DNA of 64,000 bases from Tomocerus qinae (taxonomy: Eukaryota; Arthropoda; Collembola; Entomobryomorpha; Tomoceridae). The stretch spans positions 107,698,875 through 107,762,874 of the forward strand of contig CM034546.1 of NCBI GenBank assembly GCA_020055645.1, given 5' to 3'. Made by a program: the position numbers and the translations under genes. Every line of letters starts with the position of its first letter. Within the stretch, counting starts at the first letter, position 1. Positions 20,801-35,866 of this stretch are shown piece by piece. Under the pieces are notes generated by a model. It made no database searches and was not told the origin of the DNA. It saw only the letters and a program-made list of their open reading frames with translations.

Positions 20801-23800
20801 CCGCTCTGTTGTTTTAGCCAAGGTGACGACAGATAAGAACCTGAATCATTTACATGTCACAATACTTATCTTTACTATTTGCTACGATTCAATTTAATAT
20901 ATAGTAAGGATACATACGTATATAATAAACCAATATGTTTTTAGTCTCCATTTGCACATGCTGAAATCTTTATTTATCGTTCTACAATCCTGTCTTTCTT
21001 AGTATACACTATACACCAATCAGTAATTAAAAGGCACATGTAAACCTATAGATACAAACTATATTTACATTGTAAACAGTTTCAGCATAATAAGTCAATG
21101 AGTACGAAAGTACGAAAATTGTAAACTCATAGTGACTTGCTAAACGAAGATAGTTTACATTTCCTTGAAGGTATTGTATATATTTACATTTAGACTAAGA
21201 AAGCGAAAGTGTCACGTTCTATTCCACGGGTTTTATGAAGTGACAATGTAAACATAGACATATAAACTATACTTGTGACATACATTTTCAAACTGTCACA
21301 CGGAGTGAAGACACAAGTGGATCAGTTAAATGTAAAAACTGTCAATCAAACTTTGGCAGCATCTCTCATCTGTAAATGAGGAAAAGGCAAATGAATTTAG
21401 CATTCTTAATTACGGGGAAAATTTGACTACTTACATATATTATGCTCTCTCAACCAACATCTGCATACAATTTCCTACAGAGATAAAATAAAAAAATTAT
21501 TGCAAAGATTTTTCAGGCTCGCAAATTGGAAAATTGATAAAATTGATTATTTTGGCTTTTAGTTTATCATAGCCTGATGATTGCCAAATAACCATGCATT
21601 TATATGATACTGGTAATGCTAATGTACAAACGAGACTACTTTTCATTATAGATGATGCAATCCCTAATCACCGATCTGTGTGTGGGAAAACAATTTTTGG
21701 ACTTCGATGAAATCATAAAACTTTGACTTTTCGTTCTACTTTCGCTAAATATTTACAATTTCGATGTAGCAGCAAATATTTCTAGCAGAATGCATCACAG
21801 GTGCTGCTTTGAAAGTATCTTTACAGCTGAGCACATCATACATTCTTGGGCTAACATACACAACTTTTACAATGTATATTTCATTATGTAGAGCAAGAGT
21901 TGTTGGGGAGAAGAGGAATGAAGGATCTTTGCCGGCATATTCTATAGTGTTGTAGCGTATAGGAAATTCTCCTAGTTGACAGAGTAGAATAGTTGATGTA
22001 TGAATCGTTATCCACAATACCGCATGTAAGCAGCCCGCCGTTTGTGTGGAACAACCCGCCTGTCACAATTTGGCCGAAAGGTCTTTAAACTTTACTTTCG
22101 TCAGTCAAAATCTGATTCGTCTATCTTTAGGCTAAATTCAGGTCACTCGGAGAATACACAATAACAGCCTCACACTTTTTCTATACTTTCGTTCTATACC
22201 TTATGTCTTCGGCTTGTCCTCACAAACAATCCTTGTTATGTATATTTACAATAACCATAGTTAAACCTTAAAAACTATATTTAGGTAGCCCCAGACAAGT
22301 AATTTCCTATCCTACCAGAATACGTCACTCTTTTCATAACTTAACTCTGCATATGTACTCAATTCAATCATCTATTTTTACCTTATCTTTCAAACACGTT
22401 TTCATCTTCGTGATCTTCATTTGATTCTAGGAAAAATAAATGGACTCTGAACCGAAAGTAAACCTTGTATTATTCATACTTATATAGTATAAGTAGCGAG
22501 TAAACACTTTATATATATTATTATCACTTATACATGCATATAAATCCACCAAAATTCTGTAAGAATAACACCCGAGTACGTCTGCTGTGGATTTGGTGTT
22601 TACTTTCTGGAAGTTTCCAAAGATTTCATCTTATTTCATCCGATTAAGTTCTATAATATGATATATACATATAAAACCCGTTATTGTAGGCAAGTAATTA
22701 ATTAGTTAAGAGTTGTAGACGAGTCGTAGGACTTAACTTTTGCGTGTAGGTATCCTTTCAAATTTCAAACCAACCAACTCGTGTGTCAAAACGTTTTAAT
22801 TTTGGTATACATGTAAAATATTATATCTACCTAAAAGCAAGTACATAGATATATGATGCTTCGGCACGTTGTTTCTAGTAAGTTTATGTGCAGAAAGCAA
22901 TCATCCTCCTATGTTTACCTTAACAGATCTGTCTGACAAATTGTATTGTACTTATTATCATTAGTACTCATGATTCCCAATTAATTAAAGCGCATTTAGT
23001 ACAGAAGAGTCTAAAGTCCTGATCATCATGTCTATAGTAGAATTATAAAATTAAGCTCTCATCCTCGGGCGAGCTAAATGTGCAAATCTCATTGTTTGTC
23101 TTGACTTTGATAGTAGTCGTTTCAATTTCTATTGGATGCAGAGTCAATTTACACTTCTACTTTATTTTATCGTCTCATTTTACTCCTCGTGACTAAAAGC
23201 CTTTTCGCACAAAATTAAGCTAAGCAAACTAAGGTGCTACGGAATACTCAAGGTTATATTGATATTGCGTTTTCTACAGGAAGTTTTCTTTGTAAATAAT
23301 ATCGCCCAAACAAAGTTGTAGCATCAATTTATACAGACACATTTAAAGCTTTGACTTCGTCTTCTGAGTTGTTTGGGTTTAAACGTGAGCACAATAAAAC
23401 GTGAACAGTATCTTTTGCTCATTAGTGCAGCCTGAATTTATTTCTAGGTATTGTTTTTCACAAACAAACGGAGAAGTTGCTTCAACTCACGCGGAGAAAA
23501 ACGAGATAAGTTTTCACTGTAATGACGATGTTACGATTTTATATAATTGGGTATGGCACACCTCTTCATTTACGAGTTATAAGCTTAAACCTCAACCAAA
23601 GCTGTTTGTAGTACTATGCTGAAAAATGAAGAATTAATTATATGGAGCAACCTTTACAATGTGTTATAACTTCGCCAGCTATTGAAGTGCGTTGTATAGT
23701 TAAGTAAGTGGGAGTGGGATGTAAATCCGTATTTAATAAGCACCTAGATATCATCCCTATTTGTACGAGATTTTATCTAGATATCTAAATAATATAGGTA

Positions 23801-26800
23801 TGAGTTTTCGCAGCCCTTATGAATAATGGAAGGGCTTCAACAGGAAGATGAAAGTCTATTTTTAACCCTCGATTCAATTTCCATGCAAAATGCAGGACGC
23901 CGAGCTATTATTATTTTCCTTCATGTTGTAGGAAACAAAAAATATGAAACTATAACAAATATGGGGAAAAACAAGCTTACCGACCAACAGGCGCACCGAA
24001 AAAACAGCTTGAATTAATTAAGAATTTCTTGCTGGTCTTGTCATACCCATTAAACAAATCGATTCATGTATAGACACCACATGTTAAGCAGAAAATTGTG
24101 TTGATCTCAGTAGCCCTGTGTGTCTCTGAGGTGAGGACTGAGGTTTGCTTACCTGACAGACTGACAGCTGTATCAAATAAATGCTAAAATTAACTTATTC
24201 TAACATCTCAACCGTTAGTAATCTTTTAGTAGTAGTGAATTGCATAGCAATTACTACGAAGTAATGGTTTGTACACCCTATGACTAAGTAATTAAGTAGA
24301 AGTAGGGACGTTACTTCCTATATGTCGGGAGATTAAGCCGAGAGTGTACACGCGTGGATTTTAAATGTAATTACATTAATTGATTAAAATGATGTCCTTC
24401 AAATCAACTGTAAATGCTGACAAATAAAACCATATGTCGTTCCAAAATAACCACAAAACCTTGCCTTTGACCATGTTATTTACTGATAAGATTACAGCAT
24501 GTAAACATTAAACAGTTTGTACATAAGATGAAGCATGACAAAACTGTAGGGCTTAGGGCTTATAGTAACACAAAGCAAAACATCGATGCAATTTTCTTTG
24601 TGCTTATCACTTACAAAATAATAAAGGTATTTTTGGCCTCTTGACTTTGTAAACCTTTGTTATAGTATTAAAAGCTAATTATTAGATGTACCCAGAATTG
24701 TTTTGACACAGCTTTAAGAAGCTATACGCAGAATAGAACATAAATCTAATAAAAGCTTATTTTCCAAGTAAAGTAGTGTCTGGGAGCGTAGGTGTCTTTA
24801 ATAAGGATGAATTTCGGAGAAAGTTGCCTGCATTACTTACTCCTATCTAAAAGCCTTCTTGCAACTCTACTTTCTCCTCCTAGATATAACACGCAGAATA
24901 AAAGCTCTATTCTCCATGTTGACAAAACTCCTCTGCTTGTATTTTGTATTGTGCAACGCTTTTATAACTTGCACCAAGTATCCTTCAAGAATTACCTACG
25001 TCTGTCTTTTATGTAAGACAAAATCTCGCCTACAGCTGTTTTCGCACTACTTTGCCTAAAGTTTTCAGGTAGTTACTAATTTAGCATAAAACCTTCGGTA
25101 ATAGTATTCACTAGAAACATATGCCTTATGCCTGCGTAATGTCTGCAGGTTATTCAATCATACAAGTGGTGATACAAAAGAGCAACGATTTGCATCTGTT
25201 ACGAGGAATTTACATGGAAAAAGCACATTGAATTTCTTCTTTTGTAAGTAAGGAAAGTTTTTAAGTTCATGTACTTAAACGTGACATTCTAATTAGAAGT
25301 TGTTCCAATACGGATCCGTACAGACGTTGCCTTAACCTTTAATAAAGAGTCATAGAAGTTTGACATAAAGGAATCTTTACAAGTTTTTATTGTCGTTTCA
25401 ATAATACTACCAATTAATTTAAGCATATTGAATTTGCTAACTTGATAGTACAATGCACGTACAATGATACCTACAAATAAAAATAAACCATGCCCAAATG
25501 GTGTAAAATATCGGAGATTGATGGACTATCTCTGATTGATGAACTTTGAACGAAGTTTTTCATAAGACTTTCTAACAATGAAAAGAACCGAGGTAAAGTA
25601 ACATCCATTTTTTGTTCGATTTTAATCATTTTGAAATAGAACCTTACCTTTGATCCTTTACGCATATAAAGTTTGAACGAATTATCTAAATTTGCTCTTG
25701 GGTTACGCGTACACGGAGGAAAAGTGGAAAGACAGATCTACTTAATAAGTAAAACGAATTAATGGATGTCATTTTATTAAATTGAACAGACCATAGGTTA
25801 GTATACGCAGGAGTAAATAGTAATGGTCTTTTTCAATAGGAGCATTAAATCAAGCAAGTCGTAAGTGACACCTATATGTGTCTTGTCCACCCACATGGCT
25901 TCAGTGCAAATGCATTTACTCTGACTTCTCAGGTATAATTGTTTTATTTCGACAGACAGTTTCCTGCTAACCCAATTTAGTCATATTACCTACTAAGTAG
26001 TTCTCACGAAATGTCCGGTTTTGTCACCTTCTCAGGAAAGAGTACTTTCTCTTTCTCTGTTCGGAAAAGCACTCTCTGCCTTAGAAGATCATCGGAGTAT
26101 CAGCAGAGCTGAGTAGAGGCAGCGTAAGTATTGATTTTTTTGAATCTTTTGTGAATTTATTTTCTAAGTACAACATTTTCTTATCCTCGCATTACCATTC
26201 TATATCTGTAACCCAAATGTGTATTTGTGCCTGGATTATTGTAAAGCTAGACATCAAGGATAAATCTGTATGACGAAAGAATTCTCGCGACTACTGCAGA
26301 CTACTGCTTCTACTATCTACGCTATTGAGTTTCTCTTCAGTGGAAATATAGAAGAATAATATGGCTTAAGGAAATGTAAATTCATTCTCTGTTAGGCCAT
26401 AAATAAAGTTTAGTAAAGAAATTCTGCTTGCTGAAATACTTACTGGAAACTGGAATATATTTTGATGGCTTGGTGCATACCATGAAAGTTTGGATTTTAC
26501 AGTAGAAATGAAAAGTACTAAGCAAAGTACTTACAATTGGATACAGTTCTCGTTTTGGGAAAATGAGATTTTTTCAATAGCAAGCAAATTCCAAGATTCC
26601 AAGAAATAGTACGGTTAAAATTACTATTAAAATCCAGCTCGCGAGACTGAGAATTGAACTACAGAGAATTGGACCTTAGCCTTACCAAAGAAGTTTATAT
26701 TATTGGTTCTTTACAAAAAAATTAATAACTACATATCTCTGCTATTTCGGATATTTTTATCACTAAGCACATTGATATGGTAGAGAGGTGAGAAAGATTG

Positions 26801-29800
26801 GTATACCCTTTTATAGTCATTGGTTCTGAGGCCAAGTCCAAAGTATTTCGCCACGTTCGATCTATTAGTTTCTCTAAACACTACGTGCTGTGCCTTGTTT
26901 AGTTATAGTTTAATCTACCAAGGTTATGAGGTTTAGAATACTAATATTGATCCTAATAGGATAATGTTAACCAATGTCATCTTACATAAATAAATACAAA
27001 CGACAGGCCTTTAAGTACAGAGTTTGGCATAAATTAGAACAACGGAAAGTAAAAGTGACAAGAAACCAGGGAATGACCTACTAGACAGATTCACAATACC
27101 TAAAATTGCACATATTGCATTGAAATTTCATTTAGCCTACTTAATTTTGTAGGCCAACATAAAATATGGTACGTACATTTACTGCCTTAACCAACTGTAG
27201 TAAAGCAATACGCATATTACACTACTATATAAAATAATATATTAATATCCCATATAGGTAAGTGCTACGAAATGTTATGTGCATTTAAATGTTTATTATT
27301 GTGCCAATTGCTTGTGTTGCGTTGCCTTGTCTGGTAATGTGGTAATATATTATGTCGTGAACAGGAGTGCTGTGAATTCATTTTATGTTGGGATAATCCC
27401 TCGACGAGCTTTATGACAAACCTAGCAGAGAAACAGACGAATAGTTAGTAGGGTTGCAATGATTATCAATGCATTTTGCATGGAATCAGAGACCAGAATT
27501 GTCGAAATAAATAACATGACCCTATCCAAGAATAGTTTACGAGCCAGGGTTAGTTTCTGTATTCGCAAATGAAAGTAAGTTGGGTTAAGTGAGGTGAAAT
27601 AAGTGGGGAATCATGTCGAAACTCAGCATGAAACTGGGCATAGCCAAACTATTTAAATCTCATCTGTTCGGTTTGTTTTCCTGTTCGACTTTATCTAAAC
27701 GCTCTAAACGAAAATTCTGTGATTAAATTAAACTTTGTATATTGTTCCTACTTTTCATAATATAGTACCAATATAGCAATAGGGCAGACAAACTTCTAAA
27801 AGTCACATTTCCCAATTTTTTTTACTACTCGCGTAATAATGTCTGGATACATTTCATTGCTTTTTACACGCATTTCTGATACGGTGATCGTTTCCTATAT
27901 CCTCCTATGATCATTATCATTTTTAATGCTCAATAAAAGTTGCGATTGTGAATCTAATCCGTTTTTCAGATTAAAACATTGGCACACTATCCAAGAAGAC
28001 TCAGTAGCTACCATTTATATACTTCATCTCTTTCAATTAACCGAAACAAGTTCTATAGCCTTATTTTTCAGCATATTTATTGTGATTCTGTTCATATCTT
28101 CTGGCAAAGAACAACATTGACAAACCAGAATGTAACCCAGATATACGAAACAGATACTGCCTGAAGAAAATGGTTAAAATTTTCATGTAAGATCGTTTGT
28201 ATTACTACAAAATGGTATATTGTGAATTCCATGCTACCCTATTAGTAGTCTAGACAAGTAGATTCTAATGCAAATTGAAAGAGGAAGGGATTATCAATTT
28301 AAACCTATTGACAAACTTGTGCAAGATGATTGCAAAACCAAAAATCTACTTATAGATCATGCTTTCAAAAAATACCTCATAGGAATTTATGTACTACTTA
28401 CTACAGATTGTACTATGGCATTTTTGCGTCGTAGAGAAATGCAATGTGCATTTAGTTTTGCTTCCTGGTGAGAAAGCTCGTTACCTAGTTCTGTCCCATA
28501 GTATGTGATGCATAACGGAGAAACATGACAATTCATAAATAGGAGATTGTATAGCCAAGAGCAGTCGGTCGCCCCTTCAGTACAGGACAGACAGGTGTAT
28601 AACATTAACTAATAGTAAGTTCATTAGAGCAGTCAGTAAGGCACTAAGTCAGTAGAGTTTTCCGCTCGAAAACATGTTATCTATTTTAAGATTGACAGTC
28701 TGAACTACTATTCTTCTTTTTTGACGTACGTCAGTGTCGTATAACTTCACTTTTGTTCGAGATGATGATTCTACCCTACTTTTCACTCTCTATGTTCCCC
28801 ATACATCTATGTCAATTCTATCCTCGTGTAGCTTTTCACTTATCTCAGGTCGGCACTCTTTTTGTAGCACTGCTTAAAAGTAAACATTCCCAACCCATAT
28901 GCAAACTTATATTTATAAGACACTCCACCAAATTGCAATTACATAGATGACTATTATTACTACGATGCAATTTTTTGTACTCAACTATTTCAATCCTCCC
29001 ACCTCAAAGTAATAAATTGGTTACCTACTTTTCAGTAGAGCTTGTTAGGGAAAAGCTTGAGCTTTCACAACAACAGAACATATTTATAATAACAACCTAC
29101 CATATGGAATTTTCTGTTTCACGATTTGCTTTCACAGTATACACACTACTATGTATATACTGTTTAAAATGTAAAGCTGAGGTCATACAGCATCTTGGTT
29201 AACTATTGTACAAGTGCCTAAGTTTTGACTAGTAATTATATAGTAACTCATGTAGATGTATTTTTCAGCTAAAAATAAACTCTGAAATTGAGTACAAGAA
29301 CCAGTCGTAAAACTAATTTTAACATGACAGAATAGAAAAAGAGTAAAAGTTGGAGAGAAATTGATGTCGATGTACTTTTGAAATTTAAATCCGAAACAAT
29401 TAAAACCTTTCATGCATATTTAATGATTCCAGTTGTAAAACTGACGTCGTAAAATCCTCTTGAGAAATACTACCTTTCTTCAGTGTCCAATTTATATTTT
29501 ATGACTTTTCCATTGTACGCTTCTCAAGAGCTACTCTAGTCATCTGCGTTATATGTGCAAAGCGTGCAGAGCAGACACACTGGCGACGGTAAAATTGACT
29601 ATCGACCCCACATTTATTACCGACTGTTAAAAATTCATGAAAATGACATCTTGGATTCGGATTGATGGACATAAATTTTATACTTGATAAGAATATTAAC
29701 AAGAGACGAGATCATTGAAAAGGTAGTATCCATTAACAGTATGCATTTATAAATAGAAAATCTGATAGAATCCTATGGTCAGGTTTATGACATCAGTTCC

Positions 29801-31245
29801 AATTTTACTGATTAATTTTATTACTTCTCAGCAATTTAAGTAACCTAGTAATTTGTAAATGCTGTAAATACTAAAAGACTATTCAAAATTACAGATCGTC
29901 GAAAAGGTAAGAATAGTAACCTCTAACGAAAGTGAAAAATATAATGTAACTGGGGAAATGTGATCCTTAAGTAGGGAAGTGCAGTTTCAGTTGCAATGTG
30001 CATTGTACCTTCCCTTCCGCAATATTTTGTCATTTTGACCTACTTCTGTTGAATATAACCAATTGCACGTTATAGATATTGTTTTCTACGATGTTAGAGC
30101 ACATAAAACAAGGAGAGTAAACACAGGAGAAGATTCCAGTGTAGCTCAGTAGAAATGGGTGAAAGGAAACTAATGATGAATTTTATTTACGACATGTCCA
30201 ATCCAATGTTCGTATATGCTCAGCATTTCTTCCACTTGACTGCCTGACGATGTGTGCTTCAAAAAATCATTTATCTCTCCGTAGGAAATGTAGGTTACAT
30301 ATTGCCAGAGACAATGCATTATTAGTACGAGCAATGTGGAATTTTACTAAGCTGGATCAACTTACGTGGAGCATTATGCATTTACGGAAGTATTACGCGG
30401 ACGAAATGGATTGTTCCACAGAGTAATAACTAATGCATTCTGTCTCTAAGGATAAGCTACGTATAATTTCATATTTTTCTTGATCCTTTGAATTTAGCGT
30501 TACTGAAATATTATAGTACTAAGGCTCTTATTATTAACATTGTCATATGCGTCTGTCTCTCTACACTATCCGCTATAATTGAAAGAAATGTACGAGTATG
30601 ATTCATCACAAAAAACTATTCCTATTTCAGAACAAAAGTTCACTAAACTGTCTTCCTTCGTAAGTTTCATCTTTCCGATCTCCGATGCTGCCCTAGTTGG
30701 CAATATACCATATAGTTTATGATTTTCTTGATGTCAAATGTCAAGTCAGCTTATTGTCATGAAGTACCTCAGATGGGTTCTACTTTCTATTTTTATACAT
30801 ATTACTCATGACAAATACATATGCACATGCAATTATTGTATTAGCTGGTGGAATTACCAATTACTATAATAATACAGGGTAATATAAATACTCTTTTAGA
30901 AGTGACCCACTTTCTCCCGATTGTAAAAACGCCAAATTATGTTTGACAACAAAAAACAATACTAAGATATCAATGGAACACTTATAAACATTTTATTTAG
31001 CCAGCTGAGATGATCAATCGATTTATAAAAAACCAGATTGGATAAAATGATGTAGATGATCCGAAATGAATTCATGAAACTAGCTCCAAAATGTTCCTCC
31101 TCCTCCTAATTCAGCTCTTAGGCTATTCTCCACACGAAAAGCATGAGTAGGGTTAGCAAATCAAATCCAGAGATTGATGACACTGAAAACAAAATCCCAA
31201 GCCTCAAAATTAAGCTTACTAGTAATTTTATAATTTTTACAACTT
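17883..31245. other. 13 kb gene-poor stretch
   Basis: No gene recognised on either strand. Frames here are at most about 100 codons (18591-18902, minus, is the longest) and carry no family signature. There are no rRNA, tRNA or tandem arrays that I can see. One strong orphan splice donor with an upstream 35-codon frame occurs at 26032-26125. The stretch may hold regulatory DNA, long non-coding transcripts or first introns of genes outside the window. Confidence 0.5.
26015..26133 (+). other. Possible orphan first exon ending at a strong splice donor
   Basis: A relatively GC-richer block with a short ATG frame that stops about 15 bases before the perfect donor GTAAGT (26124-26129). No downstream coding exon on the plus strand could be linked to it. 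It may be a non-coding first exon, a lncRNA exon or chance. Confidence 0.2.
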
Positions 31246-31251
31246 TTTATT
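31246..31251 (-). terminator. Poly(A) signal of exchanger A
   Basis: AATAAA on the minus strand, 97 bases after the stop of exchanger A. Confidence 0.5.
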
Positions 31252-31347
31252 GATTCTTCTCACACTTTATGGAATTGCATTTATTTTTCAAAAATATTGT
31301 TAACAAAGTGAAAACTGAAGGTGGAATCACATACCACTGACGAAACT

Positions 31348-34300
31348 TTAGAAAAAATTGTATATTTCGTAAGATTTGATTGCTGACAGTGCAATGTATA
31401 TGAACCATAAAACCAGAAATATTGAGCCAGCTGTCCATTTCCCGATATTTCCTCCTCCTAACTCCGCACCCCAAAGAAGCCTCCGTAAGAAAAGGATAAA
31501 CATTGCAACCACCGCAGTTGCAGAGTATATTACAACACTGAAAGTCAAGTCGCCGGGTATGACTACAAATTTCTGTAAATAATCATGTATATTTGCATCA
31601 TAATTTTTGTATCATAGCTCTTATTGCTTGGCAGTAATTAGGGTGAAAAATTGCAACAATTAAAATAGCACGAACAGTTCCATTTATTTCATGATACATG
31701 GCCGCAATAGTCCAAGGTAAACCTAGGCCTAAGAAGACATTTACAGAGTTGCTTCCAGTTACATTCCCGATAGCATTGTCGGCGTGCTTTTCTGAAGCTA
31801 CAGCAGCTTTACTTGCAAATAAGTCTGGAACAGACGTCCCCAATGCTACAAATGTGATTGCTGAAAACAAAATAAGAAGTTTTTAAAACAAAGGACCCCG
31901 TTTCTGACAAATGTTCCAAGGTACAGCTTAAAACAGATATTCTGGTAATTTTTACTGTATTTTTTTATCTAAAGCATCCTTTAACTAACCTGTCACTGTG
32001 TCTTTCATACCAATAAGACAACCAAAGGACTCTGCCATATCACCAATGAGTGCCGTCAGAAAACCAATAAGGATCAAAGTGGAAAGAAAGCACAACCAAC
32101 CTATTTTAATACAACTTAATTACACAACCGAAATTTTACCAACACTTAATTTTTTACACCAACCTCCGCAATAACCAACTGGAGGTATACAGGCCAATAT
32201 AACTTTCCATGGGAAAGTTATAACGTGGAAAATGTAGTCTGCTGTTGTAGCTTCCTCGATATTACCTTCATTCAGGGAAACAACAAAAAAGATTAAAGAT
32301 CGTCTACAATAGATGTATGACGATAGTAAATGATTACCTCCGTTCACGGACAAAGCAATTTTAAATTGGGCACCATAGCTCTGATTGCCTACTTGCAACG
32401 ATTCAACATTTTCCGCAGCCAAGTGCATTAGCTTTTCAATTGTGTCAGATGGAACTGTCAAAATTTCATAATTTAATTATTTTTGAGAAAAAATAATATA
32501 TTGTAATGTTATTATTAACCACCTTCTTCATTTGAAATTGTCACTTTGATTTTAGAGATTTCTCCTAGATGTACACCACCAGTTGTATCTTGCAAAACAA
32601 CAAAGAAGTATCCCGTTTTTGTCGAATTTGGTATATTGGTGATTGGGATCGATATGGTACCTTTTGGCTTGGATAAAAAATGAAATTATCAGTAGTAAAA
32701 GACAATTTTATCAATTAATTTTTCAACTGGATGGGAAATTACTTCGCCGTGTGGGAAAGTGATTGTTCCATGGGATTCAGTGTAATCATGTGGGCATAGA
32801 GCAGTTCCATCAACAGTTTTGTAGGAAACAGTGACAACACCATCACATCCATTTGACCGCTTCAATGGTAATTGTACAGCACCACAGTCTTGTTTCACAA
32901 ACATACCTCTTTGAATAAACGATACAGATCCTGGATCTACAAAACAAATAATACTCTTAGTTCCCCACTCAAAAGAATCATCGCAAGGAAAATGGATTTA
33001 TAGTGTATTGATAATTAAATTACTATCATCATCTAAAATGACGATTTCCATAATTGGTATCCTTCCCAAGACTGCTTCCTGAGCATCGTTTACAATGCTT
33101 GCTCTAATGAAAAATTCTTCTTCCGGCTCCCACTGATTATCATCAATGACTGTGACAGGGATGAGTATTTCTGTACTGTTAGGAGCAAAAGTGACGTTGT
33201 AACTAAATGGAATATAATCATCGTCAGCATTGGCTGTTCCGTCAAATGTTTCCACTTTGACACAAACTTCATTATCCAGGCGACCACGTCGGATCAGCTT
33301 CACGTTCGTTGTACCAATATTCTCCATAACAGCAACGGATACTCCTTCGAATTCTATTATAGCTTTCCTAAGGTCTGAATCCTTTCTATGACTAGCTGCC
33401 ATTGGTTCTTTATCCAATGCAGTGTAAACCTGGATAAAAGTACATCTATCAATGGATTTATTTATGCCAATAATACTAAAGTTAATGGACTAGTTACTTC
33501 TTTTAGTTTTTCATCAATGACAGGCATTATCTGAGGAGATCCCATTAAAATTCTACTGACTCCAGCTCGAGAATAAAGGTGGGAATGTTGGGATTGGTCA
33601 ATTAACCTTTAAGAATTCAATTCACGGATGTAAAGTACTGAAAAATATCAAAACAGAATAGTGTAAAAAGAAATTACTTTCTAGCAACCAAACTCGCTGT
33701 TTCCTCCTCTGTTAATTCAGGGTTGATTGTTCTCATTTGATTGTATAGGGCAATCAGGGCTTCTTGATTAATAATTCCGTCCTTGTAGAGCCCATTGTTC
33801 TCTTCTATTATGAAACCCAGTCAAAACACATTTCATATTAAATTTTATCATGTGTATTTGTCAACAATCTTCGTATGCTTATCTAAGGATTTAATCATAA
33901 CTTACGGGAAGGAACTCCATCCTTGTTCGCTTCTTCATCATCAAGGACTGACACCTTTCTCGCTGGTATCCCTCGAACACAAAATTCGTGATCTGCCCAC
34001 CATGCTACTACTACTAGCATAGGAAATAAGAGTAATGTAACTATCGCTTCCCATAATTCAACCTCATTTTTAGAAAGTACTTCCAGGACGATTACCATCC
34101 ACGCATAGGCAAATAAACTGAACAGTGATGTTACAATAAAAACCTAAAAGTGTAATACAACATTTAGATAGTTTAGTCTATTAATATTTCTCAACAGTCA
34201 AAAAATATCTGCAATGTAAAGTTACTTTTATTCCTTTGATTTTCCGAACTTCTCCTTTTGGTACAAAAATGATGCACACCGAAATTATTACCAACAGGTT

Positions 34301-35198
34301 AAATGCAGCTGAACCAACTGAAAAATAACAGAATGGTAATCTCAATTCTTTGTTTAAACATGAGCTTTGACAGTCTCGTTAGTGGGCATAACCTACTAAT
34401 TTTGACTAAAAATATTCATTAAACGTTTTACCTATTGTTCCAGCTCCTAATTTTCCCGATTGAAATTTATTGCCAATGATTTCAATACAAGATAGTAAAA
34501 TTTCAGGTGCTGAAGAACCCAAGGCCATGAGGGTTAAATTGGCTATTGTGTCATTCCATACTTTGTCATCATGTAATTTATACTGTACTTTACCCGCAAG
34601 TTCAAATTTTACAACCCTCTAATTGGGAAAATGCGGTACAAATTATTTTACTTGCTTTCCTACTTCTAATAATAAGGCACAATCCTTAGTTGAACATTAT
34701 TGACAAATTGACATACCTGTTTCGTTTTGCTTGTGATTTTCTCTATAGACTAAAGATTGTAATCCAAAAATATCAATTAGATTCTAAAATTCACTTCCAA
34801 AAGTACATTACAGCAAAAGTATATCATCCATTATCATTACCGCCATGAAAATATCCGATGCAATAGCAACACCCAAGAAAAAATACAGTAAACCGAGGAA
34901 GTACATAGTTACCCTCAGCCAGCTCTTCCAACAGAGTTCGCAAGGAAATAGAGGAAGAATTAGGCCCTAGGTCATAAACAGAAATCAAAGAACATTTAAT
35001 TGCTACCAAATTCATAACTTTACTCATTACCCCAAAAAAATGTTGATGCAATTCATAAACTGTCGCAGATGGCTATTCTGTGATTGTACTTACAGATGCA
35101 CCACATGGAGTGCAATCTTCTATGTTGGGAAGATATTTCAATCCATTTGCCGAAGATATAGATACAATTAAAATCCCCAATGGTCCTACTAAAGCCAT
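31348..35198 (-). CDS. Na+/Ca2+ exchanger (NCX/CALX family), tandem copy A
   Basis: Plasma-membrane antiporter expected to exchange Na+ for Ca2+. Sixteen coding exons: 35198-35094, 34966-34841, 34749-34717, 34618-34432, 34317-34226, 34143-33906, 33804-33678, 33606-33498, 33429-33024, 32936-32743, 32667-32523, 32454-32338, 32265-32164, 32100-31990, 31860-31676 and 31572-31348. Phases close to 833 residues. Exon 1 encodes a signal peptide and a Cys-containing ectodomain start. The alpha-1 repeat [10 protein letters not shown] is at 122-131 and alpha-2 [10 protein letters not shown] at 705-714. Calx-beta domain 1 (about 340-474) keeps [12 protein letters not shown] and terminal DDD. Domain 2 (about 475-587) has lost most acidic ligands ([15 protein letters not shown]). 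I see no recognisable XIP segment after TM5. The TAG before exon 2 is the splice acceptor, not a nonsense codon. Exon 15 uses a weak donor, GTTCGT. Confidence 0.9.
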
Positions 35199-35866
35199 TG
35201 CTATTTGTTATTGCAAACACCTACAAACTGCAAATTACTAGCTAGTTGTTACATATTCTTCCGTGTTCCATGTTTTTAGTAATCTTGTCATTTTTGATAA
35301 TCCGTTAAAATGATTCACAAACCTCCACTGTCTACTCCATTTATTTGATAATCAGTTGGAATCATTCTACAAAGAAGCAAATTCGTCAAAGCTGGATTCA
35401 AGTTTCAAATCTCGTTCAAATCAAATGTCTCCAGGACAATATTGACTTTTCCTTCCCAAGTGTTGAAACTTTGGGGGCGGAATGCAATCAAGCTTACAAA
35501 CCTTGTACTTGCCTTGCACCGAAGAACTAGTTTGATCTTGAGTGGCTGTTGATGTTGACTGTAGAACTTGGAGAAACATTTGGAGTGGAAGCTCTAATTC
35601 GTTCCTACTTTTTCATTACTTTTACTGCTTTTACCATAATAATATACTAAGTAATTACGCTGGTATTGGTAGCCCTTACGAATATTACCATGGGGTACTA
35701 TAATGTAATGTACTCTTCGAATCGACTAATTTTACTCTCTTGGTTGCAAAGCAAGTGCCAACATGCCTTTGAGACGTCTGTGACATTTATATACATTAAA
35801 ATTAGCCACCTGCGACGGCTTCTAGTAGAAATTAATAACAAACGAGACAATAGTGCAAGCACAGAG

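Noticed and set aside
34966-34971. Apparent nonsense codon TAG just before GLILP in exchanger A, where copy B reads AAG
   Set aside because: The TAG is the splice acceptor (CCTAG|GGC) of exon 2. The preceding exon ends phase 0 at 35094, so no stop is translated.
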